A stretch of 64,000 bases of DNA from CAYTTA01 sp964440655 (GCA_964440655.1 CAYTTA010000006.1:1-64000), one strand, 5' to 3'; counted from the stretch's first letter, positions 52,085 through 61,267 are shown. The notes: generated by a model from the sequence alone, not told the origin. Translations and numbers: made by a program.

Positions 52085-52302
52085 TTGGGAAAAGGAAAAA
52101 ACGGGTTTGGGATACGATGAGAACGGTATTGGGAAAAGGTCAAAACGGGGTGAGAAAAGACGTGAACGTACTTGGGAAAAGGCCAGAACGGGTCGTGAGA
52201 TAAAACGCGAACGTACTTGGGAAAAGTTCAGAATGGGCTGTGGAAAAGATGCGAACAGGCCAGGGAAAAGAACGGGACGTCTTGTGTAAAAGCCGGGAAA
52301 AG
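52085..52302. repeat. Minisatellite of ~44-bp units
   Basis: Units start TTGGGAAAAG at 52085, 52129, 52172 and 52217, with a decayed fifth unit at about 52261. Each carries AGAACGGG-like and GCGAACGTAC-like parts. Periods of 44, 43, 45 and 44 break any reading frame. Confidence 0.8.
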
Positions 52303-52400
52303 GCAAGGAAAATGGGGAAATGGGGAAATGGATGACGGGCCGATATCCCTGACTATATAATGTGCGGGTCTATGGGCCAGGGCAGATATTCTTGGTGCAG

Positions 52401-52582
52401 TTATTCCAGTTTGCGGGCAGGTTTTGGAATAAGGACCCCATAGCACTGTATATGATGTGCTGGCGTGTAGCGCAGTTATTCCAGACTGAGGGTCACTTTT
52501 GGAATAACGAGTCGATATTGCGGATTATAGTGTGCCAGCCTATGGGGTAGTTATTCCAATTTGAGGCCTGATAACGGAATAA
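52401..52582. repeat. Array B: three 32-bp palindrome-ended elements with 75-bp period
   Basis: Elements at 52401-52432, 52476-52507 and 52551-52582. All start TTATTCCA and end GGAATAA, are 32 bp and are spaced exactly 75 bp. A linker-like segment also lies before the first (about 52340-52380), suggesting a lost element. Related to array A. Confidence 0.85.
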
Positions 52583-52622
52583 AAACTGACAGTCCTAAAA
52601 CACCATGTGCCCGATCTGCCCC

Positions 52623-53153
52623 TCAAGAATCTGAAAAGAGTGACAGGTAGAAATTCTCGCGGCGGGTCATGGTTTCCTTCTCTTCAGGCGTCCCGTCCTC
52701 GTAGCCAGCCAGGTGAAGGAGTCCGTGAATGAAGATTCGACGGAACTCTTCGGCCGGCGGGGTGCCGAACTCCTCGGCCTGCTCCACTATCCGGGGGGCA
52801 CAGCAGTAAAGAGAGCCCTCGATTTTCTGCTCGATTTCATCCGGTCCATCGTCCGGCCCCGCCTCCGCAAAATCTGCCGGATCCAAAGGGAAACCATCCG
52901 GATCATCATCCGCATCATCATCCGCATCAATATCGTAGCGGAAGGTGATGATGTCGGTTACATACTCTTTCCCCAGGAACTCGCGGTTTACCCGGACAAT
53001 CTCCTCCTCATCGACATAGATCACTTCGATCATTGAGAAGGTGACCTTCTCATGACGAGAGATCTCCTCCAGAATCCTGAGCAGTACGCTTTCCTTCACC
53101 GGAACAGGTAGCCCCGAGGGATTGTGTATAGAAAAATCAGGTTCCGGTGCCAC
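52623..53153 (-). CDS. ybeY: Endoribonuclease YbeY (16S rRNA 3'-end maturation)
   Basis: 176 residues. The zinc motif is IHGLLHLAGYED, with the third ligand Asp instead of His as in Bacteroidota YbeY. An acidic insertion (DADDDADDDPDGF and PDDGPDEIE, residues about 74-108) interrupts the fold between the TDIITFRYDI strand and EGSLYCCAP; it comes from GAT/GCG repeats. It matures the 3' end of 16S rRNA with helper proteins. It starts 3 bp after the DUF2723 stop, so the two are coupled. The region downstream is array B. Confidence 0.88.
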   Translation of the reverse strand: MAPEPDFSIHNPSGLPVPVKESVLLRILEEISRHEKVTFSMIEVIYVDEEEIVRVNREFLGKEYVTDIITFRYDIDADDDADDDPDGFPLDPADFAEAGPDDGPDEIEQKIEGSLYCCAPRIVEQAEEFGTPPAEEFRRIFIHGLLHLAGYEDGTPEEKETMTRRENFYLSLFSDS

Positions 53154-53156
53154 GTG

Positions 53157-56144
53157 TCAGATCCCCAGGTTAAACCGTTCGATCTGCCGCTCGTTCTCCT
53201 CCCGCTCAAGCGGCATCGGAATGCGGCCCCCGGTGAGCAGATTGACCTCCAGGGCCAGGTTTTCCGCCTTCAGCTGCTCTCCGGTCTGGAAGTAGACATA
53301 CTGCAGGATGGTAAGCTGGCTCACCCCGAAGGAGATGGTGTCAAAGAGATTTTCCCGGATCTCATCCACGCGGCGCTGTTCGGTCCGGATTCTCTGCTGG
53401 CGGCTGATGTTGGCGCGGGACCGGGCGCGTATCGCCTCCTCTTCGAGACGGGCTGCACGCTCCTCGATCCGTTCGAGCTCCTTAAGGTTCCACTCCAGGT
53501 CGTAGAGAATATGCTCCTTGCTGAAATCGGCCAGTTTCACACCCTCTGCATCCGCCCCGGCCCGAACGTATCGGTAGGCGTAGAGTGCGGGGATGGTCCA
53601 GTCATACTCGATCGGACGGAACGGAATTTTCTCCTCCCCATAACGCAGCCAGCGGGCCGCCTCCTCGCGATCTCCTCTCCGGATCAGCTCATCAGCCAGC
53701 TGCGTAAAACCATAGCGGTAGTTGGTGAGCATCCGTCGGATGTTTTCATCAAAGTAGACATCGGGATGATCCCAGTCCTGGAACCGGAAGGCGGCGAGCC
53801 TCTGGCTGTGAACCTCCGGATCGAGGTAGCCGAACGGACCGGCCTCCCGTCGTTTGGGGACGACCCGGTAGGCTTTCCCCTCGAACTGGAACCACGGGTG
53901 CAGCCCCAGCAGCCCCTGGCTCGAGACCGTGTTGGCGAAATAGACCGGCCGCAGCCAGCGGTTGTTTCTCAGGATCTCCAGAATCATCAGATCCTGGGTC
54001 TGCAGGTAATAACGCATGTTCCCCTGCCCGTCCCGGCCCGCCTGGCGCCCCTCCAGGTACCATCTCACCTCGTTGTCGAGCGAATCGACCGGGAGTGAGT
54101 AGGGGGTGGCCATCAGGATCTGGTTTCGGATCACCGGGTCGCTGGCCTGTTCCAGAAGCGCATCGCGCCTCTCCCCGAAGGCCGCCTTCAGAAGATCCTT
54201 TTCGACCGGAAGAACAATCTCGGTCGGGTCGTGAAGCGTCAGCCCCGAAGTGATCTGATCGATCTCCTCATCGCTCATGCGGATGGGAAGGGGGAGCGAT
54301 TCATGAACGGTCCGGTCCCGCATCTGACGGATGTACCAGTCGGTGTTGAGCAGGCTCAGATTTACCACCCTCACATCGGTCCGGACACCCTCCACCTCCT
54401 GAAGGTACCAGAGCGGGAAGGTGTCATTGTCCCCATTCGTGAAAAGGATGGCATTGCGCTCGAGCGACTGCAGCAGGTTGTAGGCGTAGTCTCGCGCCAC
54501 GTAGTTGTGGCTGCGGCTCTGGCTCGGCCAGTTCTGCATTCCCATCCAGACCGGCACGGCCAGAAAGAGCAGTGCGGCCGTCCCCCAGGAGAGGGCCGGT
54601 CCGGATCGCTGGCCGGCCACCCGGATCAGGGTCCAGGCTCCGATTCCGATCCAGATGCTGAAGGCGAAGAAGGAGCCCACATAGGCGTAGTCCCGCTCCC
54701 TCGGTTCATAGGGTGTCTGGTTCAGATAGAAAATGATTGCCAATCCTGTAAGGACAAAAAGAACCAGGACGGAAAACGCCCGTTTGGGATCGTTCCGGAA
54801 GTGGATAAGAAGACCAAGCAGCCCCAGCAGGAAGGGGAGATAGAAGTAGCCGGAGTTGGCCGGATTGTTCTTGTGGCGGGTCTCGCCGAAGCCGGAATAC
54901 CACCCGGTGTCCTGAATGTCGGACTCCTTGCCGATAAAATTCCAGTTGAAGTAGCGGATGTACATGTGGTAGACCTGATACTGCCAGAAGAACTGCCAGT
55001 CGCTGTCAAAACGGGCATAGTAGTCCAGATGGGCGGGCTGGGGGGAGTGGCGTCGCGGGAAGAGGCTCTCCCGGTTCCGGTCGATGTTGCCGGTCCGGTT
55101 GTCATAGGTGGGGCCCATCAGCAGAGGGGTCTGCCCGTACTGCTCCCGTTTCAGATAGGAGACGATCGATTCGATCGATGAAGGGTCGTTCTGGTCGATC
55201 GGCGGATTGGCGTTCGAGCGGATGAAGACCAGGGCGTAGCTGGAGTATCCGATAATGATCATGGCGTAGGCCAGCAGACAGAAGTTGGCCATCCGCATCC
55301 TTCGGGTCTGTGTGTACCAGATCCCAAAACCGAGCAGCAGAAGAATAATGACAAGATAGCTGACCGGACCGATCAGACCGTAGGTGATTGTGGAGATGTT
55401 GTCGGCCAGGTCCGGCAGATTGATGATCGTAAAGGGGAAGATGAGCAGGAATGCCAGCATGGAGATCCCCGTCATCGCGGCAAATGAAGCGAGGGTGAAT
55501 TCCTTTTTCTTGAAATAGATGATGAGAGCGACGAAGAAGAGCGCCAGCAGGTTGAGCAGGTGAACGCCGATCCCCAGACCGAAGATGTAGGCGATAAGAA
55601 GAAGCCACCGCTCGCCGCGGGGCTCCTCATGACTTTCGGACCAGCGCAGGGCGAGCCAGGTGACCAGCGCAGTGAGAAACATGGAGGGGGCGTACATCTC
55701 CGTCTCCACCGCATTGAACCAGTGGGTGTGGGTGAAGGTGAAGGTGAACGCACCGATCAGTCCCCCACCGTAGAGGGCGATCCGCTCACGGGGCTCCATC
55801 CGGTCGGCCGGCCCCCGCCACTCCTGGATAAGCCGGACTATGATCAGGTAGAGGAGCATGATGGTGAGCGAGGAGGTGAGCACGCTGATCATGTTCACGC
55901 TCAGCGCCACATTCTCCGGTGCGGCAAACATGGAGAAGACCCTTCCCCAGAGGGCGAAGAAGGGGGAGCCAGGCGGATGGGCCACCTGCAGGGTGTGGGC
56001 AATGGCGATATATTCGGAGGGGTCCCAGAAGCTGGTTGTGGGGGAGACCGTGAGTGAGTAGACCGCAAAGGCGAAGAAAAACGCCAGCAGTGCGAAGATC
56101 CGGTTTCGCAACCGGTGAGTTTCAAACAGGGTCTGGATATCCAT
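53157..56144 (-). CDS. DUF2723 multi-spanning membrane protein (glycosyltransferase-like)
   Basis: 995 residues from ATG 56144 (MDIQTLFETHRLRNRIF); a further ATG at 56213 would run over the promoter region. N-terminal half has about 11 membrane helices with the conserved SFWDPSEYIAIAHTLQVAHP and PGSPFFALWGRVF, which resemble the DUF2723/O-mannosyltransferase GT-C fold. The soluble C-terminal part (about 550-995) is lumenal/periplasmic with YLQEVEGVRTDVRVVNLSLL and a helical, coiled-coil end. In Bacteroidota these may transfer sugar from polyprenol-phosphate to proteins; the enzyme is unproven. It precedes ybeY by 3 bp. Confidence 0.82.
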   Translation of the reverse strand: MDIQTLFETHRLRNRIFALLAFFFAFAVYSLTVSPTTSFWDPSEYIAIAHTLQVAHPPGSPFFALWGRVFSMFAAPENVALSVNMISVLTSSLTIMLLYLIIVRLIQEWRGPADRMEPRERIALYGGGLIGAFTFTFTHTHWFNAVETEMYAPSMFLTALVTWLALRWSESHEEPRGERWLLLIAYIFGLGIGVHLLNLLALFFVALIIYFKKKEFTLASFAAMTGISMLAFLLIFPFTIINLPDLADNISTITYGLIGPVSYLVIILLLLGFGIWYTQTRRMRMANFCLLAYAMIIIGYSSYALVFIRSNANPPIDQNDPSSIESIVSYLKREQYGQTPLLMGPTYDNRTGNIDRNRESLFPRRHSPQPAHLDYYARFDSDWQFFWQYQVYHMYIRYFNWNFIGKESDIQDTGWYSGFGETRHKNNPANSGYFYLPFLLGLLGLLIHFRNDPKRAFSVLVLFVLTGLAIIFYLNQTPYEPRERDYAYVGSFFAFSIWIGIGAWTLIRVAGQRSGPALSWGTAALLFLAVPVWMGMQNWPSQSRSHNYVARDYAYNLLQSLERNAILFTNGDNDTFPLWYLQEVEGVRTDVRVVNLSLLNTDWYIRQMRDRTVHESLPLPIRMSDEEIDQITSGLTLHDPTEIVLPVEKDLLKAAFGERRDALLEQASDPVIRNQILMATPYSLPVDSLDNEVRWYLEGRQAGRDGQGNMRYYLQTQDLMILEILRNNRWLRPVYFANTVSSQGLLGLHPWFQFEGKAYRVVPKRREAGPFGYLDPEVHSQRLAAFRFQDWDHPDVYFDENIRRMLTNYRYGFTQLADELIRRGDREEAARWLRYGEEKIPFRPIEYDWTIPALYAYRYVRAGADAEGVKLADFSKEHILYDLEWNLKELERIEERAARLEEEAIRARSRANISRQQRIRTEQRRVDEIRENLFDTISFGVSQLTILQYVYFQTGEQLKAENLALEVNLLTGGRIPMPLEREENERQIERFNLGI

Positions 56145-56544
56145 ACCGAATGTTAAATGGTTTTGCTGACGAAAAAATCGGAAAATCCGGCGTGCCCCGG
56201 GACCAAACCGCAAAAGATACCGAAACAGGGGGCGAAATAGAAAACCTTATGGTACGGCTTGTCTTGCTGCGTGGAATTTTTTATTAAGTGCAGGTCTGTC
56301 GCAGACGCGTCAGACGGCGCATGCGGCTTCTTTGTATTCTGGCCGCCCTCTGCGGATCAACCCGAAATCTTCCCGATTCGGCCAGGATGGAGCTCCGGAT
56401 GTTTCTCCGGACATGCTCTCCCGGGCCGGACAAAACGTTCAGAATATCCGGATGGAACAGAGCTATAAACACTGGCCCCACTCATCAACGCATTCATCAT
56501 CCGAAAAAAACTCCTCCTCTTTCCTGAAAGCCGCGCCACACCGC
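56145..56544. other. Divergent promoter region, DUF2723 / serine hydrolase
   Basis: 400 bp. On the minus strand, TATCTTTTGCGG near 56207-56218 resembles a Bacteroidota -7 box (TAnnTTTG) for the DUF2723 gene. The rest has CCGGATG/CCGGACATG repeats near 56395-56455 and no gene. Confidence 0.4.
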
Positions 56545-57840
56545 ATGTCGGGACGCGCTTTCTCCAATTTCACGTTTTGCCAGCCAGCCACATTTCTTCT
56601 GGTGCTTCTGCTGCTGATTGCGGGTCCGGTCCGCGCACAGGAACTGCCCTATGCCAAACCGGAAGAGGTGGGGATGTCCACCGAGAGGCTGCAGAATATT
56701 ACAAGGGTTTTTAACGAATATGCGCAGAACCGTCAGATGTCGGGAAGCGCCATGCTGATTGCCCGCAAGGGGAAGGTGGTGTGGCATGAGGCGTACGGCA
56801 TGAGTGACATCGAGGCCCGCAGGCCGATGACCCGCGAAAGCATCTTCCGGATCGCATCCCAGACCAAGGCGATCGTGAGCGTGGGGATCATGATCCTGCA
56901 GGAGGAGGGGAGACTGCTTCTGCACGACCCGGTGGGCAAGTATATTCCCGAATTCATGAACACGACCGTGGCTGAACGGCGTGAGGATGGGGGATACGAT
57001 GTGGTTCCGGCCCGCAGACGCATCAATATCCGGGATCTGCTGACCCACACGGCGGGAATCGACTACGGAACCGGCCCGGCCCGGGATCAGTGGGAGGCGG
57101 CAGGGATCACCGGATGGTATTTCGCCGACCGGGATGAGCCGATTGCCGAGACCGTGGCCCGCATGGCCTCCCTGCCGATGGCGGCTCATCCGGGTGAGCG
57201 GTTCGTCTACGGCTACTCCACCGACATTCTGGGGGTCGTGATCGAAAAGATCACCGGTCAGACGCTGGAGGAGTTTCTCGAGGAGCGGATTATCGATCCT
57301 CTCGGGATGAAGGATACCCATTTCTACCTGCCGCACGAGAAGGTGGATAGGCTCGCAACGGTCTACTCACTCTATCCCGACCGGCTGGAACGGGCTCCTG
57401 ACCCGGGGGATATGGTGGGTCAGGGCATGTATGTAAACGGTCCGCGCAAGAGCTTTTCCGGGGGAGCGGGGCTGCTCTCCACCGCGGCGGATTACTTCCG
57501 GTTCCTTCAGATGCTTCTGAACGGAGGTGAGCTCGACGGGGTGCGGATTCTCTCCCGCAAGTCGGTGGAACTGATGACCACCAACCACCTGAGGGTGATC
57601 GGCGGCTATACACCGGGTGTAGGGTTCGGTCTCGGATTCACGGTGCTGGAGGAACTGGGAACCCGGGGCATTCCCGGCTCGGAGGGAGAGTATGGATGGG
57701 GAGGGGCCTACGGCTCCACCTACTGGGTCGATCCGGAAGAGGAGCTGGTGGTGGTCTACTTCAAGCAGCTGCGCCCTTCCAACAATCTGGATGACCGCGA
57801 GAAGCTCCGGTCCATCATCTATTCATCGATTATCGATTGA
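56545..57840 (+). CDS. Exported serine hydrolase, class C beta-lactamase/EstB family
   Basis: 431 residues from ATG 56545, which starts a signal peptide (SNFTFCQPATFLLVLLLLIA, cleavage near RAQ). The frame runs to 56332 but the earlier part has no signal and reads repeat-like DNA. Catalytic motifs: SQTK (S-x-x-K), YGYSTD in the Y-x-N position, and GGAGLLSTAADYFRF with GWGGAYGSTYWVDP replacing the KTG triad. These enzymes are esterases or D-aminopeptidases more often than true beta-lactamases. It is convergent with the PagL-like gene (stops 3 bp apart). Confidence 0.82.
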   Translation: MSGRAFSNFTFCQPATFLLVLLLLIAGPVRAQELPYAKPEEVGMSTERLQNITRVFNEYAQNRQMSGSAMLIARKGKVVWHEAYGMSDIEARRPMTRESIFRIASQTKAIVSVGIMILQEEGRLLLHDPVGKYIPEFMNTTVAERREDGGYDVVPARRRINIRDLLTHTAGIDYGTGPARDQWEAAGITGWYFADRDEPIAETVARMASLPMAAHPGERFVYGYSTDILGVVIEKITGQTLEEFLEERIIDPLGMKDTHFYLPHEKVDRLATVYSLYPDRLERAPDPGDMVGQGMYVNGPRKSFSGGAGLLSTAADYFRFLQMLLNGGELDGVRILSRKSVELMTTNHLRVIGGYTPGVGFGLGFTVLEELGTRGIPGSEGEYGWGGAYGSTYWVDPEEELVVVYFKQLRPSNNLDDREKLRSIIYSSIID

Positions 57841-57843
57841 TTA

Positions 57844-58545
57844 TCACAGGATCCGGCTGCGGATCGAGATCACGAACATGTTGGAGTCCAGTCCGGGATT
57901 GATCAGCCCGCTTCCTCCATTGGAGAGGTGGTGAAACCGGTATCCGATATTGAGCCGGGTGGAGGGATCGATCCGGAAGGTGTACCCGATGCCGAGGTCC
58001 ACCGTGGCATTCAGATTGGTGCCGTCATCGGTCGGGAAGGGGTTGTCAAAGAAGAAGAAGCCGGCCCCCAGGCTTAGATATGGGTAGTGGTTGCGGGGCA
58101 TCGCTGTGAGAGGCAGTGATAAACGAATCGGAACCGCTCCGATACCGAAGCGGCTCTCCCGCGGCCCCGACCTTCCGTTCTTTGGGAATCCGGTCCATCC
58201 CAGAAGGATGAGCTCGCCGGAGAGCTCCACCGGCGTGCCACCTCTGTTGTTCAGCGTGCCGTAGACCCATTCGATTCCGCCCATGGCGAAACGGGTCTTC
58301 TCCATTTTGGCCAGGAAGGAGTTGGAGACGGGGGAGTAGCCTGTCCAGATACCGATCCAGAAGGGGTTGCCGGATTCGGAGGAGGCATCCGCCTCGTCAT
58401 CCGTTTCACCGACGGGTTCAACGGCTTTTCGGGCAACAGGTTCCACAGCGGGAATGCCGAAAGGATCACGGGCAGATTCTGCCAGACCGTTCTGCACTCC
58501 GCCAAGAAGGAGAAGCGACAGCAGGAGGGACTTCACAAAACTCAT
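57844..58545 (-). CDS. PagL-like lipid A 3-O-deacylase (acyloxyacyl hydrolase) barrel
   Basis: 233 residues. Signal peptide (MSFVKSLLLSLLLLGGVQNG, cleavage near AES), a Pro/Ala/Glu-rich linker (about 30-65) and an outer-membrane barrel with final strands GYRFHHLSNGGSGLINPGLD and NMFVISIRSRIL. The HxSN segment (HLSNGGSG) contains the catalytic His-Ser pair of PagL. It would trim lipid A, altering envelope charge and immune recognition. Stops 3 bp apart from the serine hydrolase's. Confidence 0.78.
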   Translation of the reverse strand: MSFVKSLLLSLLLLGGVQNGLAESARDPFGIPAVEPVARKAVEPVGETDDEADASSESGNPFWIGIWTGYSPVSNSFLAKMEKTRFAMGGIEWVYGTLNNRGGTPVELSGELILLGWTGFPKNGRSGPRESRFGIGAVPIRLSLPLTAMPRNHYPYLSLGAGFFFFDNPFPTDDGTNLNATVDLGIGYTFRIDPSTRLNIGYRFHHLSNGGSGLINPGLDSNMFVISIRSRIL

Positions 58546-58693
58546 CAGCGGTGTCTATACTTCGTAACAGCTTCGAACAGAATCGTTCAAACCGAATAAC
58601 AGGTGCAACGAGGGTGCTCCATCCTCAGAAAGAGAGGAAATAACGGCCCGGACAGGGGTTTCGTGTCGAAATCCGAAAAACAGGGACAAAAAA

Positions 58694-58717
58694 AAGCACC
58701 GTCGTGAGACGGTGCTT
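58694..58717 (-). terminator. Rho-independent terminator of the cold-shock gene
   Basis: On the minus strand AAGCACCGTC pairs with GACGGTGCTT across a 4-base loop and ends in TTTTTTTT. It follows the cold-shock stop by 20 bp. Confidence 0.88.
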
Positions 58718-58737
58718 AATATCGTGGAAACAATCGA

Positions 58738-58953
58738 TTATTGCAGGGCAATCACTTCAATTGCGTGCAATCCCTTGTCTCCCTGTGCCACAGTGAATTC
58801 CACTTTCTGACCTTCGGTAAGCTTCTTGAAGCCGTCCGTCTGGATTGCGGAATAGTGTACAAAAACGTCTTCACCACCATCACGGGTGATAAATCCATAC
58901 CCTTTACCGTTGTGAAACCACTTTACGGTACCTACTTCTCGTTCATCACTCAT
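58738..58953 (-). CDS. csp: Cold-shock protein
   Basis: 71 residues from ATG 58953 (MSDEREVGTVKWFHNGKGYG); the frame to 58995 only adds a leader without similarity. RNP1 (KGYGFITRD) and RNP2 (VFVHYSAI) are intact. A single-domain RNA chaperone that melts mRNA structure. Its 5' leader (58954-59188) holds a palindrome AAATAGG-N9-CCTATTT (59025-59047), fitting cold-responsive structure. Terminator after the stop. Confidence 0.93.
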   Translation of the reverse strand: MSDEREVGTVKWFHNGKGYGFITRDGGEDVFVHYSAIQTDGFKKLTEGQKVEFTVAQGDKGLHAIEVIALQ

Positions 58954-59058
58954 ATTGACCAGTACATTTGATTCGCATTTCATACACCACAACAATCATA
59001 CTGCAAATTGAAGTGATGCGTTGAAAATAGGTTCCGGAATCCTATTTAGCAATTGTAT

Positions 59059-59088
59059 AAAAATCTTCTTCAAAAAAGAAAGATTTTT
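59059..59088 (-). terminator. Likely terminator of the TonB receptor gene
   Basis: AAAAATCTT pairs with AAGATTTTT across 12 bases, A/T-rich and flanked by T/A runs on both strands; about 100 bp after the receptor stop. Confidence 0.5.
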
Positions 59089-59188
59089 GTTAAAAACGAT
59101 AAAAGACTCCATGAAAAGGTCTATTGGCGCGTTTTGACCGTCCTTCCGGAGTTGTTGATCGTTTTCGATTCCCATATCCGATTGCGGA

Positions 59189-61267
59189 TCAGAACTGGAC
59201 ACTGAGCCCTGCCTGGAAGCTCCGGCCGGCACCCGGCTCAAAGAAACGTCCGGCTGCGTTGTTGATGGCCACAGAGGTATTGTAGCGCTCGTCCAGGACG
59301 TTGTAGACCGAGACAAAGGGCTGCACCCTCCATCCGTCGAACCGGAGACCCTGGAAGGTCCAGCGTGCGTTGACCAGGAAGTAGGGGTCGTTCGATACGG
59401 TGTTGGCACTGTTGACATAATATTCGCTCACCCACTCCAGGTCGGTGCTCACCATGTGGTCTCCCAGATAGAGGGAGATGCCCGATCCGATCCGGTGGGG
59501 GGCGACACCCGGCAGGCGGTTGCCCTGATAATCCTCTTCAAACTCGCCCTCTCCGAAGGCGGCATAGGTCCAGGTGTACATCAGCTCGAGAGAGAGCAGG
59601 GAGACGGGGCGGTACCGGAAATGGGTCTCCACTCCGTAGTGATCCGCCTTGCCGCCGTTGCTGAAGATCGCCTGGCCGTCAATTTCGGTCTGCTGAATGA
59701 TCTGATCCTCTACAAACTGACGGTAGACCGCCAGATCGTACTCCAGTCCCGAACCGCTCAGAATACCGCGGACCCCCGCCTCGATACCGATCGCTCGCTC
59801 CGGATCGAGATCGGGGTTGAAACCGGGCAGGATGCTCGTTCCGGTCGGATCGAGCCGGTTCTTGAATTCGGTGGTCGTTGGCGCCTCGAACGAGGTGCTG
59901 AAGTTGGCATAGAGCCGCGCATCACCCAGATTGTAGTTCACGCCAAGGCTGGGGTTGATGGTGGTGAAGACACGCTCCTGATCGGTGTAGGCGATGATGT
60001 TGCCCGTTGCCGTGTCGATCGAATCGGCCGAAAAAGCCATCCGGTCCCCGCGCACCCCTGCACTGAAGGTGAAGCGGTCCACATCCCAGACGATGCGGGC
60101 GAACAGGGCCTGGTTGCTCACGTTGTCGCGCTGGCTGATGATCTGATTGTCTCCGCGCTGACCGCCAACGTTATTGTACTGCTCGCGATCGTCGCGCTGC
60201 CACTTTAGTTCGCCTCCGATCTGCAGACCGAACGGAAGATTGTGAAAATCGTAGACCGCTCTCGATCCACCCGCCAGCCGGTCCACGACGATGTAGGGGC
60301 CCGGGAGGGGGTTGACGAAATCGCGCCAGGTTCCATGTCCGGTCACGGTAAGAATGCCGCTATCGAACTCCTGCAGCCAGGTTGCCGCTCCCATCAGCTG
60401 ATGAAACTCCTTGCCGGAACCGGTGTTGACGTTGAAAGGCCACGCCTTGGTCGGGTCGCTTGCCGCTTCCTCCTTGGAGAGCGAACCCGGGTGTTCGGCA
60501 TTGGGCATCCCGGCGTAGGCGATCCTGGCCTCCAGGTTGGAACGCCCGGAGAGGTTGAAGCCGGCCGAGAGACCGCCCCGGATCAGCTCGGCGGCACTGT
60601 AGTCGCGGTAGCCGTCGGTGTTGTAGTAGGATCCATATCCGCCCCAGCGGACCCCTCCGATCTGGTCATGCCAGCGCAGCTCGTGTTTCATGGTGCCGAA
60701 GGATCCGCCGTAGCTTCGCAGCATGAAACGGGGGGAATCGGCCGATGGACGGGTTCTCATGTAGAGTACTCCGCCGCTGCTGTTCCCCCAGAAGGTGGCG
60801 GAGGGGCCCCGGAGAATCTCCAGGGAGTTGACCATGGCGGGATCGACCATGTTCAGGATGGTCTGGCCGTCGGCAACGGTGAGGGGAATGTCGTCCAGAA
60901 CCACCTGGATGCCGCGTACTCCGAACTGGGATCTCCAGCCCATTCCGCGAACGGTCATCGATTCGCCGAGGGCATGGTTTTCACGGTTTTTGACCCAGAC
61001 GCCCGGGAGCGTGAAGGTCAGTTCATCCATGGTGGCTGCCCGGCGGGCAACAAGATCCGGGGTGGAGCGGTAGAGCTTGGTTACTGAAAGGGGAGCCCGG
61101 TCTATGGTGATGGAGGAGTGGGTTGCCTCCACGGTGATCGGTTCAAGGATCACGGAGAGAGAGTCGCTGTGACTCTCCTGGGCCGCTGCGTTTCCGGCAA
61201 GGGAAAGAAGCAGGGAGAGTGTTGCAACAAGGAGAAAGGAAGTTCGAAGGGTAGGCACGTGAATCAT
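59189..61267 (-). CDS. TonB-dependent outer-membrane receptor
   Basis: 692 residues. Signal peptide ends NAAAQ; TonB-box-like LEPITVEATH, plug domain (DELTFTLPGVWVKNRENHAL, VRGMGWRSQFGVRGI, LEILRGPSATFWGNSSGGVL) and a barrel ending FQAGLSVQF. Near siderophore or cobalamin receptors by layout; no riboswitch or binding-protein gene is close, so the substrate is open. Divergent from mltG. A low-GC terminator follows. Confidence 0.88.
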   Translation of the reverse strand: MIHVPTLRTSFLLVATLSLLLSLAGNAAAQESHSDSLSVILEPITVEATHSSITIDRAPLSVTKLYRSTPDLVARRAATMDELTFTLPGVWVKNRENHALGESMTVRGMGWRSQFGVRGIQVVLDDIPLTVADGQTILNMVDPAMVNSLEILRGPSATFWGNSSGGVLYMRTRPSADSPRFMLRSYGGSFGTMKHELRWHDQIGGVRWGGYGSYYNTDGYRDYSAAELIRGGLSAGFNLSGRSNLEARIAYAGMPNAEHPGSLSKEEAASDPTKAWPFNVNTGSGKEFHQLMGAATWLQEFDSGILTVTGHGTWRDFVNPLPGPYIVVDRLAGGSRAVYDFHNLPFGLQIGGELKWQRDDREQYNNVGGQRGDNQIISQRDNVSNQALFARIVWDVDRFTFSAGVRGDRMAFSADSIDTATGNIIAYTDQERVFTTINPSLGVNYNLGDARLYANFSTSFEAPTTTEFKNRLDPTGTSILPGFNPDLDPERAIGIEAGVRGILSGSGLEYDLAVYRQFVEDQIIQQTEIDGQAIFSNGGKADHYGVETHFRYRPVSLLSLELMYTWTYAAFGEGEFEEDYQGNRLPGVAPHRIGSGISLYLGDHMVSTDLEWVSEYYVNSANTVSNDPYFLVNARWTFQGLRFDGWRVQPFVSVYNVLDERYNTSVAINNAAGRFFEPGAGRSFQAGLSVQF

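Larger units (their letters stand above)
51932..52622. other. Intergenic region with two repeat arrays
   Basis: 691 bp between ybeY (stop at 52623) and the actin-like gene (start at 51931), both on the minus strand. It holds an A/T-rich strip beside the actin start (51990-52050, TTTTTTGATTAAAAATGAT), the 44-bp minisatellite, then array B. The K/R/E-rich ORF at 52065-52289 is produced by the minisatellite. Confidence 0.7.

Noticed and set aside
52065..52289. 74-residue Lys/Arg/Glu-rich ORF
   Set aside because: Produced by the 44-bp minisatellite; periods of 43-45 bp do not hold a frame, so it is not a conserved protein.
56545..57840. AmpC-type beta-lactamase (resistance gene)
   Set aside because: Y-x-S and lack of a clear KTG triad fit EstB-like esterases or peptidases better than a resistance enzyme.
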